Shown here piece by piece: positions 1 to 8,515 of a stretch of 64,000 nucleotides of DNA. The notes under the pieces are model-generated. The model was given only the letters and a program-made list of their open reading frames with translations, was not told the DNA's origin and searched no databases. Source of the DNA: Flagellimonas algicola. Its GTDB lineage: Bacteria; Bacteroidota; Bacteroidia; Flavobacteriales; Flavobacteriaceae. Position numbers and translations under genes: made by a program. The stretch is taken from assembly GCF_005937185.1 (NCBI RefSeq), contig NZ_VCNI01000001.1, positions 310,001-374,000 on the forward strand, in the 5' to 3' direction. Positions within the stretch are counted from its first letter, which is position 1, and the number at the start of each line of letters is the position of its first letter.

Positions 1-357
1 GGTTGTGCGGACGGCCACAATATATTTTAGACCAAATTTCTTCTTTAGATTATAAGCAACCACACCATCTGTAAATAGATTGTGGGCATGTATAAAGTCT
101 ATATCTTGATGTGCTTGCTTTTGGATCAGTGCGTTGGTAATCTCCTTGATTTTGCGGAAATAATTATACTTATGGTTGGGTTTTATGACCTTCTCAAAAA
201 TCAGCTCTCCTTGATTTAAGTCCACTACATTTTCAGGTTTTCTATCCGTCTTAATGGGAATGTAGACCCGTTGTTCCAAATCAGCATCCAATATGGTATA
301 CAATTGGGAGTAGAGATGGTTATCTATATAATATGCATTGAGGTGGAGAATCTTCAT
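1..357 (-). CDS. glycosyltransferase, N-terminal part (cut by window edge)
   Basis: An open frame on the minus strand starts with ATG at 357 and runs off the left edge, giving 119 residues. It begins MKILHLNAYY and contains FIHAHNLFTDGVVAYNLKK followed by YIVAVRTT. This is the pattern of the N-terminal Rossmann domain of GT4-type glycosyltransferases: an acceptor-domain beta strand, then the HAH/H-x-H stretch, then a strand ending in a conserved basic residue. The nucleotide-sugar donor domain would lie outside the window. It is probably the last visible glycosyltransferase of the polysaccharide locus that continues to the right. The family call is fairly safe; donor and acceptor cannot be read. 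Confidence 0.75.
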   Translation of the reverse strand, partial: MKILHLNAYYIDNHLYSQLYTILDADLEQRVYIPIKTDRKPENVVDLNQGELIFEKVIKPNHKYNYFRKIKEITNALIQKQAHQDIDFIHAHNLFTDGVVAYNLKKKFGLKYIVAVRTT

Positions 358-890
358 TGATAAATAATCTTTGAATTATAGTTAATGTTCAAGCGTTTAC
401 GGCTTCAATTTGAACCTCACATAATTGCGCTGCTAAAATACTAGTTTACGGATTACTGGCACCACTATGTCTATGATTTATTCTGAACGTTTAGATGAAG
501 AAAATGTTGTTGAAATGACTTAGGTCAATATGGATAAAGCTGCTTGGTTTTAACATGCAGGAAAATTGGGAATCCAAGTGTCCAATAGCACCATTGTTCT
601 GCTGTAACCCCCAGTTTTAAACCACTTAGAGAAAGCTAGTTTAATTTCGGAACAGCCTGAATTTCAACGATCCAAATCTTTATGAAATGTTAAATAAATA
701 TGTAGTTCATCGAATATAAAATCGATGAACATCCAAACCGATGTAATTTACCGTAATTTGAAAACGAATTGAAACCCAATATTGCACTTTAACCAAATTA
801 ATGGGCATTTCGTCGAAAAAATTTAGCAGTAATCTATTTATAAACCCTGAATCGAATTACTCGACATTTACTTAACCTAATTATATTGCC
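358..890. other. 533-bp AT-rich intergenic stretch, no intact gene
   Basis: No intact gene is visible between the divergent glycosyltransferase and lyase genes. A short frame from about 464 (starting MSMIYSERLDEEN) meets in-frame stops within 20 codons and then continues as an open-looking stretch (DKAAWF, then HAGKLGIQVSNSTIVLL) broken by further stops. It could be a decayed gene, but no family is recognisable. Promoters for both flanking genes should lie here; I see no convincing TAnnTTTG box. Confidence 0.4.
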
Positions 891-1898
891 ATGCTGAACA
901 CTAATACCCCACTCAAAGTGTTTTCTTTACTAATTTACATTCTATTATTTAATTTTTCTTGTGCCAAAGACTCGGATTTGTTCTATGATGTTATCCAAGA
1001 GGAAACAGAAACGAACAAGGAGATAGAGGAAAGGAACAATGAAGAAGAGGAAGAAGCGTCCACCGGTGAAGAGGATACTTCCGAAGAAGATAATACTTCA
1101 GAGGAAGATAATACAGATACAGAAGAAGACAATACTGATGACCAATCCAAGGGACAGGGCTCTTTAATTTGGTATTCAGATTTTGAATCAGATCAATGGA
1201 ATCTAAGTGGTTCAGGTGACAATACCTGGGAATATGAGGCAAGTAGAGGAGAACCACATACCACCTCAGATTCTAGAGCAGGTTCCAAGGCTGTTCATTT
1301 AGGCGATTACAACAACCACGTTACAAGAAATGAGATCCATAGGAATAGATTGTCCGATTGGGGCGAACATTGGATAGGTTTTTCCATGAAAGTAAAGCAA
1401 GCTGCCCAAAGCTCCAGGGTTTATGCCCAATTTAGAAACATGAGGCCGGAAGGTGCTCCCGACCACGGAGGTATCAATCCTGTTACCCTACGACAAGGTT
1501 CCAATGGAAAAATGTTTTTCGCCACTTCAACGGATGAATCAAAAGTCAATGTGGTTCAAGACAGTGGGGCAAGTACGGGTACCGAAAGTACACACTTCAA
1601 CTATAATCTTGACGAATGGATTGACATTGTAATCCATTGGGAGCTGGATCCTGCTGATGGATTTTTGGAAATTTGGGTAAACGGGGATAAGATTGTTGAT
1701 GAAACGGGTACCACAACTTACAAATATGCCAACGTTAGTGGAATTCCCTATACTGGGGAGATCAAGCACACTATTGGGGTTTATTGGTCTTCGCAAAATA
1801 ATCCTCAAGGAGATGTTTACTTTGATGAATATAAGGTCTGGAAAGGAGCAGGGACCTATGAAAATGTTAGTCCCGGAGGCCTTAGCCCTAACAATTAA
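891..1898 (+). CDS. lipoprotein with heparin-lyase-like (jelly-roll) polysaccharide lyase domain
   Basis: This 335-residue protein has a hydrophobic signal ending in NFSC with Cys24 as the likely lipidated residue, although the lipobox is weak. An extremely acidic Glu/Asp/Thr linker follows (about residues 37-84), then a beta-rich domain (about 91-330). That domain has the features of the heparin lyase I-like family (Pfam Polysacc_lyase type): NEIHRNRL near its start, a central Gln/Arg-containing strand (VYAQFRNMRP), WIDIVIHWELDPADGFLEIWVNG, and HTIGVYWS near the end. Heparin lyase I cleaves uronic-acid polymers by beta-elimination. The acidic tether probably holds it off the outer membrane. 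It sits beside sulfotransferases and UDP-uronate genes, so its substrate may be the cell's own polymer or a related algal or animal glycan. Catalytic residues were not verified. Confidence 0.7.
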   Translation: MLNTNTPLKVFSLLIYILLFNFSCAKDSDLFYDVIQEETETNKEIEERNNEEEEEASTGEEDTSEEDNTSEEDNTDTEEDNTDDQSKGQGSLIWYSDFESDQWNLSGSGDNTWEYEASRGEPHTTSDSRAGSKAVHLGDYNNHVTRNEIHRNRLSDWGEHWIGFSMKVKQAAQSSRVYAQFRNMRPEGAPDHGGINPVTLRQGSNGKMFFATSTDESKVNVVQDSGASTGTESTHFNYNLDEWIDIVIHWELDPADGFLEIWVNGDKIVDETGTTTYKYANVSGIPYTGEIKHTIGVYWSSQNNPQGDVYFDEYKVWKGAGTYENVSPGGLSPNN

Positions 1899-2111
1899 TC
1901 TCAATTGACTGACACGTACTAATTTTGCTAATTCTTGAACCCAATTACACGGCGGTTTAAGAGCAAGATTTCATACAACCTTTGGGAATAAGGATTAACG
2001 TATAAGTATCCGTTATGTGGCGGAGAAACGTTTAAACTAAACTTCCATGACCTTTAAGTAAATTGATCAGAAATGCTCAGGTCAAATGAACTTAAGTATG
2101 CTGAGATTTGG
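1899..2111. other. intergenic gap between convergent lyase and sulfotransferase genes
   Basis: The two genes converge on this stretch of about 210 bp. I see no strong hairpin followed by a T run, and no supported gene. Confidence 0.4.
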
Positions 2112-3020
2112 TCATATAAACCTGTAGCCATAAATCAACATAAGAGGCCAACAGAAAATGCGGATAAGAACTTTGTAAAAAGTAGGCATCGGGCGTTTCT
2201 TTCCTTTTTTGGTGCTGAAAACAAAGGTCTCGCTATTTCTTACTCCGTTACCCCCTATGGTGTGCCCAAAAGTTAAAGGGTGTCCATTGATAACGGCATC
2301 ACGAACCTCACTAAGATCTATTTCCAAAAACTTGGAGAGCTTTTCAAAAATAGCCTCTGGTTTTGCACCAAAATCTTCATATTTAACCAATATCACTTTT
2401 TTAGGCCTTACTAATTTAATTAGTCCTATCATGGCATTACCTACCATCCAGGATATGGCTTCCACTGTCATGTACAAAGGGGCCAGTTTTGGATTCAGAT
2501 AGGTTCTTCGAAGAAACTTATAACCTTTACCCCTTCCTATAAACTTATATTTACTTGCAGCAACTCCATCCGGGTGTTTGACCAAGTGTATGATTTTGGA
2601 ATCATCATAAAATTTGGCCAACCATAAGGCCCTGTTCGGATTTTTTGATGAATCAAGTATGGCTTTTTTTCCAGCTACCTCCAGCAATCCTTGGGTGAAT
2701 TGCTCTGTATCTTTCACCAATCCCCTATTAAAATTGGAATTGCCAAATAAGGTGTCCATAAATTCCTTGACATGTCCTGATTTCACTGTGTCTTTGGCAA
2801 ACTTATCCCAACTCTGCGCGGTTTTTGACTCGTAATTATGTCGAACGCTGGTCCAATAACCGCAATCATTCATTCCCTTTCCGCAGCTACACATAGCATT
2901 GAACCTTCCCAGTCCGGAAACCAATTCACCAACGCTCTCAATTGATTTGGAATTTCCAAGCATGGCATCAATCACCGTACTACCACTGCGTCCTCGGCCT
3001 GTAATGTATATGTATTTCAT
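2112..3020 (-). CDS. PAPS-dependent sulfotransferase family protein
   Basis: This 302-residue protein opens with a strand and P-loop-like 5'-phosphosulfate binding loop, GRGRSGST (residues 8-15). Further on are DSSKNPNRA and IIHLVKHPDGVAASKYKF, the latter matching the 3'-phosphate binding element of sulfotransferases in spacing and in its Ser. These are features of the Sulfotransfer_3 type. Such enzymes move sulfate from PAPS to a hydroxyl or amine on a sugar, releasing PAP. The C-terminal 25 residues are hydrophobic and basic (VLIRIFCWPLMLIYGYRFI) and may bind membrane. It is transcribed divergently from a second, unrelated-looking sulfotransferase and lies close to the PAPS-forming operon. 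The acceptor is unknown. Confidence 0.82.
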   Translation of the reverse strand: MKYIYITGRGRSGSTVIDAMLGNSKSIESVGELVSGLGRFNAMCSCGKGMNDCGYWTSVRHNYESKTAQSWDKFAKDTVKSGHVKEFMDTLFGNSNFNRGLVKDTEQFTQGLLEVAGKKAILDSSKNPNRALWLAKFYDDSKIIHLVKHPDGVAASKYKFIGRGKGYKFLRRTYLNPKLAPLYMTVEAISWMVGNAMIGLIKLVRPKKVILVKYEDFGAKPEAIFEKLSKFLEIDLSEVRDAVINGHPLTFGHTIGGNGVRNSETFVFSTKKGKKRPMPTFYKVLIRIFCWPLMLIYGYRFI

Positions 3021-3375
3021 TAAGAAATTAAAATTGGTTTTTCCGATTCAAAACTACTGAAAAAATAGTTGGATGATATGCAAACACGTTTAAAGGATTA
3101 AATACTCGGGAAACTGAAATTGGCTTACAATTTCTCTTATTTGGAAGCCTATAAAGCTGGCAAATAAAAAAAGTTTTCCCGTTCTTTTTGGTTCCCATTT
3201 CATTATTTATTTATACAGATTTTGCCCCACATTTTTACAAAATGTTGAGAACATCTGAATTTATTGCCCCTTCAACAAATACTTTTCGGGTATTGACGTT
3301 ATGAGTTTTAAATTCAATAAATTGGCGTCTCAAATTTTGAGAAATTTTTGAACTAAACGGGATTAATACATAGAT
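3021..3375. other. 355-bp divergent promoter region between the two sulfotransferases
   Basis: This gap separates two divergent sulfotransferase genes and must hold both promoters. On the minus strand TAGTTTTG (3049-3056) fits the Bacteroidota -7 box TAnnTTTG, about 29 bp ahead of the minus-strand start codon; a TTTG lies 24 bp further upstream, slightly longer than the usual spacing. No clear box was found for the plus-strand gene. No gene is seen. Confidence 0.4.
3049..3056 (-). promoter_or_regulatory. putative -7 box of the minus-strand sulfotransferase
   Basis: TAGTTTTG read on the minus strand matches TAnnTTTG, the -7 element of the primary sigma factor in Bacteroidota. Transcription would start some 20-25 bases ahead of the ATG at 3020. 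The -33 TTG is only a poor fit. Confidence 0.4.
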
Positions 3376-4104
3376 ATGATAGTAATTGCAAATGGTGCGT
3401 TCAAGTCAGGTTCTACCTGGCAGCGAAATTTGTTAAAAGGCTTGATGGATTTCCAGCCGCTACCTGAAAATTTTCAAAGCAAGAAGCATGATAGCTTTGT
3501 TGGCGTTAATCGTTTGGCTGATATTGTTGAATCCCCAGAGATTAAATCCAACAATTATTTGGCAAAAGGCCATATTTATAAAAAAGACCACATAGAATTG
3601 CTTGCCAGCAATGTGGAAGATGTAAAAATATTTATGATTCAGCGTGATATTCGGGATGCCATAGTTTCCCATTATAATCACTTCATTAATGTACGCTCTT
3701 TTAAACCATCATTTAAGACGTATTATTGGTTGGTTGGACGTTACAAGGCCATACAGCTTGCAAAGTACAATAAGAATTGGGCATCATACCAGAACAATGT
3801 CTACCATTCAACCTTTGAATCCTTAAAAAGGGATACTCCTGGAGAATTGAAACGGTTTGCGGAATTTCTCGGTGTTCCTCTAAGCCAGAAGCAAATTGAT
3901 GACATCATTGAAACCAACAGTATTAAGAAAGTAAGGGAGAATTCTCCCCGCAAATGGTTTTTTAGAAAAGGTGAAATTGGGGATTACAAGAATTACCTAA
4001 CCCCTTCCATGGAAAAGGATTTAGAAAGAATCAAAAAAAAGAACAACCTTTTGGACAAACTAGGTTACTACATCATTTTTGAACTAAGACGCAGTCTGTC
4101 CTAA
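3376..4104 (+). CDS. sulfotransferase domain protein (second, distinct type)
   Basis: This 242-residue protein starts MIVIANGAFKSGSTWQRN; the KSGSTW element is the 5'-PAPS-binding loop of the Sulfotransfer_1 type, with Thr-Trp as in eukaryotic cytosolic enzymes. IQRDIRDAIVSHYNHF (Arg90 to about residue 104) is the 3'-phosphate binding strand-helix with Arg and Ser98. A C-terminal segment (RKWFFRKGEIGDYKNYL, about 190-212) matches the RKG.vGDwk element that contacts PAPS near the end of this family. No signal peptide or membrane segment is seen, so it acts in the cytoplasm. It shares little with the divergent neighbour, so the two probably sulfate different positions or acceptors. A terminator follows it. 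Confidence 0.85.
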   Translation: MIVIANGAFKSGSTWQRNLLKGLMDFQPLPENFQSKKHDSFVGVNRLADIVESPEIKSNNYLAKGHIYKKDHIELLASNVEDVKIFMIQRDIRDAIVSHYNHFINVRSFKPSFKTYYWLVGRYKAIQLAKYNKNWASYQNNVYHSTFESLKRDTPGELKRFAEFLGVPLSQKQIDDIIETNSIKKVRENSPRKWFFRKGEIGDYKNYLTPSMEKDLERIKKKNNLLDKLGYYIIFELRRSLS

Positions 4105-4135
4105 CGGATTATAAGCGCAGCAATAACGCACCCAT

Positions 4136-4174
4136 AAAAAAAGGGTTGGACTTTGTAAAGCCCAACCCTTTTTT
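4136..4174. terminator. bidirectional intrinsic terminator between convergent genes
   Basis: GGGTTGG (4143-4149) pairs with CCAACCC (4162-4168), with a smaller CTTT/AAAG pairing inside the loop. The stem is flanked by an A run on the left and a T run on the right, so it can end transcripts on both strands: the sulfotransferase from the left and ugd from the right. Confidence 0.85.
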
Positions 4175-4205
4175 ACTTTCGATTTATTCACTTATTTGGA
4201 CAGTG

Positions 4206-5534
4206 TCACTTTTTCCCAATTTGGAAATACTCAAAGCCTAGTTCTTCCAACGTTTGGTCATCATACTGATTTCGCCCATCAAAAATAATGGGTTCGTTGA
4301 GCTGTTGTTTGAGTTCTTCAAAATCCGGAGATCTAAACTCTTTCCATTCCGTAAGCAGAATCATTGCATCTGCATCTTGCAAGGTTTCATATTTGGAATT
4401 ACAATAGGAAACATTTGGAACGTCTTTCAGATAAAACTCCTGGGCTTCATGCATGGCTTTTGGGTCATAGGCCTGGATACTGGCCCCTCTTTCCACCAAA
4501 TCCTTGATAATATAGATTGCAGGTGCTTCGCGCATATCATCTGTTTGCGGCTTAAAGGCCAATCCCCAGACGGCAAAGGTTTTTCCTTTAAGATCTTCTC
4601 CAAAACGACTGACCACCTTTTTCGCTATAACAAACTTCTGATCATCGTTAACGTCTTCAACCGCACCAATTATTCTAGCGGAATACCCATGTTCCTGGGC
4701 TGTTTTTTTCAGTGCCTTGACATCTTTTGGAAAACAGGAACCCCCGTATCCACTTCCAGGATAGATAAAACTATATCCAATTCTACTATCCGAACCAATT
4801 CCAATACGAACTTTGTTTACATCCGCACCCACGAGCTCACAAATGTTGGAAATTTCGTTCATAAACGAAATTTTAGTAGCCAACATGGCATTGGCAACGT
4901 ATTTGGTCATTTCTGCAGAGCGAACATCCATGGTAATCAAACGATCCGTGCTACTTCTAAAAAATGGGCTGTACAAATTGCGCATCTTTCTTGTGGATTC
5001 TTCATGATCGGAACCTACTACTACACGATCGGGTTTCATGAAATCATTGATGGCATCACCCTCCTTTAAAAATTCAGGATTTGAAACCACATGAAAATCA
5101 ATGTCTACATTTCGGGCATCCAGTTCTGTTTGAACCGCTTCCCTGACCTTGTCTGCAGTACCTACGGGTACAGTTGATTTATCAACAATAATTAATGAAT
5201 GCTGCATATTCTGCCCAATCTCTTTGGCCACTTGCAACACATATTTTAAATCGGCTGAGCCATCTTCGCCCATAGGTGTACCCACAGCGATAAATGCGAT
5301 ATCGCATTTATTAAGATTTTCTGCCAATTTGGTGCTAAAGAGTAGTGTTTTGTTTGCAATATTTCTTTCGACCATGGCCTCTAAACCTGGCTCATAAATT
5401 GGGATGATTCCGTTTTTAAGATTTGTGATTTTCTTTTCGTCCACGTCGATACAGGTAACTCTGTTACCCATTTCAGCGAAACAAGTCCCACTCACAAGAC
5501 CTACATATCCGGTACCAATTATTGTAAGATTCAT
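4206..5534 (-). CDS. ugd: UDP-glucose 6-dehydrogenase
   Basis: This 442-residue enzyme oxidises UDP-glucose twice with NAD+ to UDP-glucuronate. The N-terminal Rossmann domain starts TIIGTGYVGLVSG. The central domain carries the catalytic Cys in GSGYGGSCFPKD (about residue 260). The C-terminal nucleotide-binding domain follows with FAVWGLAFKPQTDDMREAP. Length and motifs are typical of the bacterial UDP-glucose/GDP-mannose dehydrogenase family. Set between sulfotransferases and the PAPS operon, it provides the uronic acid donor for the polysaccharide. A GDP-mannose or UDP-ManNAc specificity is possible, but the sequence reads most like UGDH. Confidence 0.95.
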   Translation of the reverse strand: MNLTIIGTGYVGLVSGTCFAEMGNRVTCIDVDEKKITNLKNGIIPIYEPGLEAMVERNIANKTLLFSTKLAENLNKCDIAFIAVGTPMGEDGSADLKYVLQVAKEIGQNMQHSLIIVDKSTVPVGTADKVREAVQTELDARNVDIDFHVVSNPEFLKEGDAINDFMKPDRVVVGSDHEESTRKMRNLYSPFFRSSTDRLITMDVRSAEMTKYVANAMLATKISFMNEISNICELVGADVNKVRIGIGSDSRIGYSFIYPGSGYGGSCFPKDVKALKKTAQEHGYSARIIGAVEDVNDDQKFVIAKKVVSRFGEDLKGKTFAVWGLAFKPQTDDMREAPAIYIIKDLVERGASIQAYDPKAMHEAQEFYLKDVPNVSYCNSKYETLQDADAMILLTEWKEFRSPDFEELKQQLNEPIIFDGRNQYDDQTLEELGFEYFQIGKK

Positions 5535-5750
5535 TTTATGTTATTTTTAAACAATGTAAATGTCATAATAATGACAGAACCATTAAATTATTATTTAAGG
5601 AGAAATAAATTTGTTTTAGACGATTTTGATTTTTCATTGGAAAACATAACAAAACCTACGGCTAGATGTTAACTTTTAAAGTGCAGCGGACAATTCCAAC
5701 TAAATTAAATGGGAGTTATTGTCAAAAACTGGCACATGTAATAGCCAGGA

Positions 5751-7007
5751 CTAAATAATCATACCAGCGGCAACCGTTTCGTTGGTGTTTTCGTCAATTA
5801 GAATTAAATTCCCTGTGCTTCTATTATCCCTATAGGAGTCTATCATTAAGGGTTTCGTTGAACGTATACGCACTTTGCATATATCATTCATGACAATTTC
5901 CTTGTCTTCCAAATTACGTCCAAGAGTCTCAATATCAATTTTGTACAGCACTTCTTTGATCATGGCTGTTTGCTCGTTGCTTGTATGTTTTAAGGTATAT
6001 TTTGCCCTTGGTTTTGCAGGATCGTTGTTCATCCAACATAACATTACCTCCAAATCTTGAACCGGTTCGGGCTTGTTGTTAGATCTTACGATCATGTCGC
6101 CTCGACCAATATCGATATCGTCTTCCAAAGTCATTGAAATTGACATCGGAGCGTAGGCTTCTTCAAGTTGGCCATCTGGACCTTCAATGGTTTTAATTTT
6201 TGAGGTAAATCCAGAAGGCATTACGGTCACTTCTTCACCTGGCCTGAAAATTCCACTGGCTATTCTTCCAGCGTAACCGCGATAGTCAATGAATCCTTCG
6301 CGTTGAGGACGCAATACGGTCTGTACTGGGAATCGCGCATCCACGCTGTTGAAATCACTACTGATATGAATGGTTTCCAAGGTGTGCAACAAAGGTGCGC
6401 CTTTATACCAAGGCATATTTTCGGACCTGTTCACCACATTGTCCCCCAGCAGGGCACTAATTGGAATAAAGCGTACGTCCTTCACCAACAACTTTGATGA
6501 GAAATCTTGAAACTGCTTTATGATGTCATTATATACTTCTTCCTTGAAATCTACCAAGTCCATTTTGTTGATACAAACTACCAAATGGGGGATTTGTAAT
6601 AGGGAAGCAATAAATGAGTGCCTCTTTGTTTGTTCAATAACGCCATGTCTGGCATCAATAAGAATAATGGCGGCATTGGCGGTTGATGCACCGGTGACCA
6701 TATTTCTTGTATACTGAATGTGTCCGGGTGTATCTGCAATAATGAACTTTCTCTTTGGAGTGGTAAAATAACGATAGGCCACATCAATGGTAATACCTTG
6801 CTCACGCTCATCTTTTAAACCATCGGTGAACAATGCCAAATCCAAGCCTTCATGGCCTTTTTTCAAGCTGGTGTTTTCAATGGACTCCAGTTGATCTTCA
6901 AAGATCGATTTAGAGTCATATAGAAGCCTTCCGATAAGTGTGCTTTTTCCATCATCAACACTTCCGGCCGTTGTAAATCTTAATAGTTGACTATTGTTTA
7001 ATTCCAT
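5751..7007 (-). CDS. cysN: sulfate adenylyltransferase subunit 1 (GTPase)
   Basis: This is the GTP-hydrolysing subunit of ATP sulfurylase, which with CysD turns sulfate and ATP into adenosine 5'-phosphosulfate. Translation-factor GTPase motifs are present: GSVDDGKST (G1), DTPGH (G3) and NKMD (G4), followed by EF-Tu-like beta-barrel domains. The open frame extends back to 7073, but its first 22 residues overlap cysD and look like noise. The ATG at 7007 gives MELNNSQLLRFTTAGSVDD, the family's normal N-terminus, ten bases after the cysD stop. The protein is then about 418 residues, without a fused APS kinase; cysC is a separate gene upstream. It is the last gene of the operon. Confidence 0.94.
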   Translation of the reverse strand: MELNNSQLLRFTTAGSVDDGKSTLIGRLLYDSKSIFEDQLESIENTSLKKGHEGLDLALFTDGLKDEREQGITIDVAYRYFTTPKRKFIIADTPGHIQYTRNMVTGASTANAAIILIDARHGVIEQTKRHSFIASLLQIPHLVVCINKMDLVDFKEEVYNDIIKQFQDFSSKLLVKDVRFIPISALLGDNVVNRSENMPWYKGAPLLHTLETIHISSDFNSVDARFPVQTVLRPQREGFIDYRGYAGRIASGIFRPGEEVTVMPSGFTSKIKTIEGPDGQLEEAYAPMSISMTLEDDIDIGRGDMIVRSNNKPEPVQDLEVMLCWMNNDPAKPRAKYTLKHTSNEQTAMIKEVLYKIDIETLGRNLEDKEIVMNDICKVRIRSTKPLMIDSYRDNRSTGNLILIDENTNETVAAGMII

Positions 7008-7017
7008 ATCTAATTTT

Positions 7018-7923
7018 CTAAAAATACCCTTGTCTTTTTCTATCTTCCATTGCGCTTTCAGAGCGTTTGTCATCGGTTCTGTTACCTCTTTCGGTTTTTC
7101 TCATACCAGAGACTTCCGCGGCAATTTTTTCCAATGTATCGGCATCCGATTCTATACCACCCGTGATGGTGATATCCCCAAGGGTTCTAAACCGAACTTT
7201 CTTGGTAACTATTTCTTCACCATCCTCAAGCTTTAAAAACTCAGAATTGGGAATCCAGGAATCGCTTCTCCATACTACTTCCCTTTCATGGGCATAGTAC
7301 AATGAAGGTATTTCAATTTGTTCCCGTTTGATATAGTTCCAAACGTCCATTTCAGTCCAATTACTTATAGGGAAAGCTCTAAAATGTTCTCCTTCAAAGT
7401 GTTTTCCGTTGAAAAGGTTCCACAGCTCGGGACGCTGGTTTTTAGGATCCCATTGGCCAAAATCATCTCGGTGCGAAAAGAAACGTTCTTTTGCCCTCGC
7501 CTTTTCTTCGTCACGCCTACCACCACCAATGGCACAGTCTACTTTGTGTTCTTCAATGGCATCAAGAAGGGTTGTAATCTGCAGCGCATTCCGTGTTGCA
7601 CTTTTTCCTTTCTCTTCAGCAACCCTACCTTGGTCTATTGATTCCTGAACAGAACCTACAATAAGGTTGACACCAAGCTCCTTTAAGATATCATCCCTGA
7701 ATTTTATGGTCTCCGGAAAATTGTGACCCGTGTCCACGTGCATCAGGGAGAAAGGGATTTTGGATGGGAAAAACGCTTTTTTTGCCAAGTGGGTCACTAC
7801 AATGGAATCCTTTCCTCCTGAAAAAAGGATGACCGGATTCTGAAATTGTGCCCAGACCTCTCGCAATACGAAGATGGCCTCGGACTCTAACTCGTCTAAA
7901 TAGTTTAAATAGTACTTACTCAT
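7018..7923 (-). CDS. cysD: sulfate adenylyltransferase subunit 2
   Basis: This 301-residue catalytic subunit of ATP sulfurylase has the PP-loop SGGKDS (in VILFSGGKDSIVV), the ATP-pyrophosphatase signature of the PAPS-reductase/ATP-sulfurylase superfamily. GGRRDEEKARAKER and the C-terminal GNRTDDKRSESAMEDRKRQGYF are CysD hallmarks. Its start overlaps the end of cysC by eight bases and cysN follows after ten bases, so the three are translated together. No PAPS reductase gene is nearby, so the APS made here is set up to become PAPS for sulfation rather than sulfide. Confidence 0.96.
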   Translation of the reverse strand: MSKYYLNYLDELESEAIFVLREVWAQFQNPVILFSGGKDSIVVTHLAKKAFFPSKIPFSLMHVDTGHNFPETIKFRDDILKELGVNLIVGSVQESIDQGRVAEEKGKSATRNALQITTLLDAIEEHKVDCAIGGGRRDEEKARAKERFFSHRDDFGQWDPKNQRPELWNLFNGKHFEGEHFRAFPISNWTEMDVWNYIKREQIEIPSLYYAHEREVVWRSDSWIPNSEFLKLEDGEEIVTKKVRFRTLGDITITGGIESDADTLEKIAAEVSGMRKTERGNRTDDKRSESAMEDRKRQGYF

Positions 7924-8515
7924 TTTTGAGTCTTATTTGGTTCTTTATCTTATTATATATGATGTCAATAGATTCTTCTATTCCGTATTCATTTGAGACT
8001 TCAACATCAGGATTCTTAGGTGCTTCGTATGGTGCTGAAATTCCGGTCATGTTTTTAATCTCACCTTTACGTGCTTTTGCGTAAAGTCCTTTTACATCCC
8101 TTTGCTCGCAGACCTCCAAACTGGTGTTTACAAACACTTCAATATAGTTATCGGGTCTTACGGTTTGTTTTATAAACTCCCGGTCTTTTTCATAGGGAGC
8201 AACAAAGGCCGCAAGGGTTACAACGCCCGCATCAATAAAAAGTTTTGAGACTTCGGCTATACGCCTAAGGTTTTCTGATCGGTCTTCTGGTTTAAAGGTT
8301 AGATCGCTGTTAATACCTTTGCGAACATTATCCCCATCCAGAACATAAGTTTTAACATCGTCCTGATACAATCGCTGTTCCAAGGCATTGGCCAAAGTGG
8401 ATTTACCAGAACCTGAAAGCCCAGTGAAGAAAATAAGAAGTGAATTGTGTCCACTTAATGTTCTCCTTTTTCCTACGTCAATTTTATAGGAATGGGCAAT
8501 TATATTCTTTTCCAT
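7916..8515 (-). CDS. cysC: adenylylsulfate (APS) kinase
   Basis: This 199-residue kinase phosphorylates APS at the 3' position to give PAPS, the donor of sulfotransferases. Seen in the sequence are the P-loop GLSGSGKST near residue 33, LDGDNVRKGINSDL (the family's APS-binding DGDN.R element) and the FVAPYEKDRE segment. The length is normal for a stand-alone CysC. It overlaps the DUF2061 gene upstream by 16 bases and cysD downstream by eight, indicating tight translational coupling in the operon. Confidence 0.96.
   Translation of the reverse strand: MEKNIIAHSYKIDVGKRRTLSGHNSLLIFFTGLSGSGKSTLANALEQRLYQDDVKTYVLDGDNVRKGINSDLTFKPEDRSENLRRIAEVSKLFIDAGVVTLAAFVAPYEKDREFIKQTVRPDNYIEVFVNTSLEVCEQRDVKGLYAKARKGEIKNMTGISAPYEAPKNPDVEVSNEYGIEESIDIIYNKIKNQIRLKNE

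Noticed and set aside
1539..1904. 121-residue minus-strand frame inside the lyase gene
   Set aside because: It lies antisense to a well-supported gene, has no start context or motif, and its amino-acid composition is that of a shadow frame.
4254..5069. 271-residue plus-strand frame opposite ugd
   Set aside because: It is antisense to clear UDP-glucose dehydrogenase motifs and encodes no recognisable domain.
7007..7073. Longer cysN start at 7073
   Set aside because: The added 22 residues overlap cysD and are not like the family; the ATG at 7007 gives the normal N-terminus.
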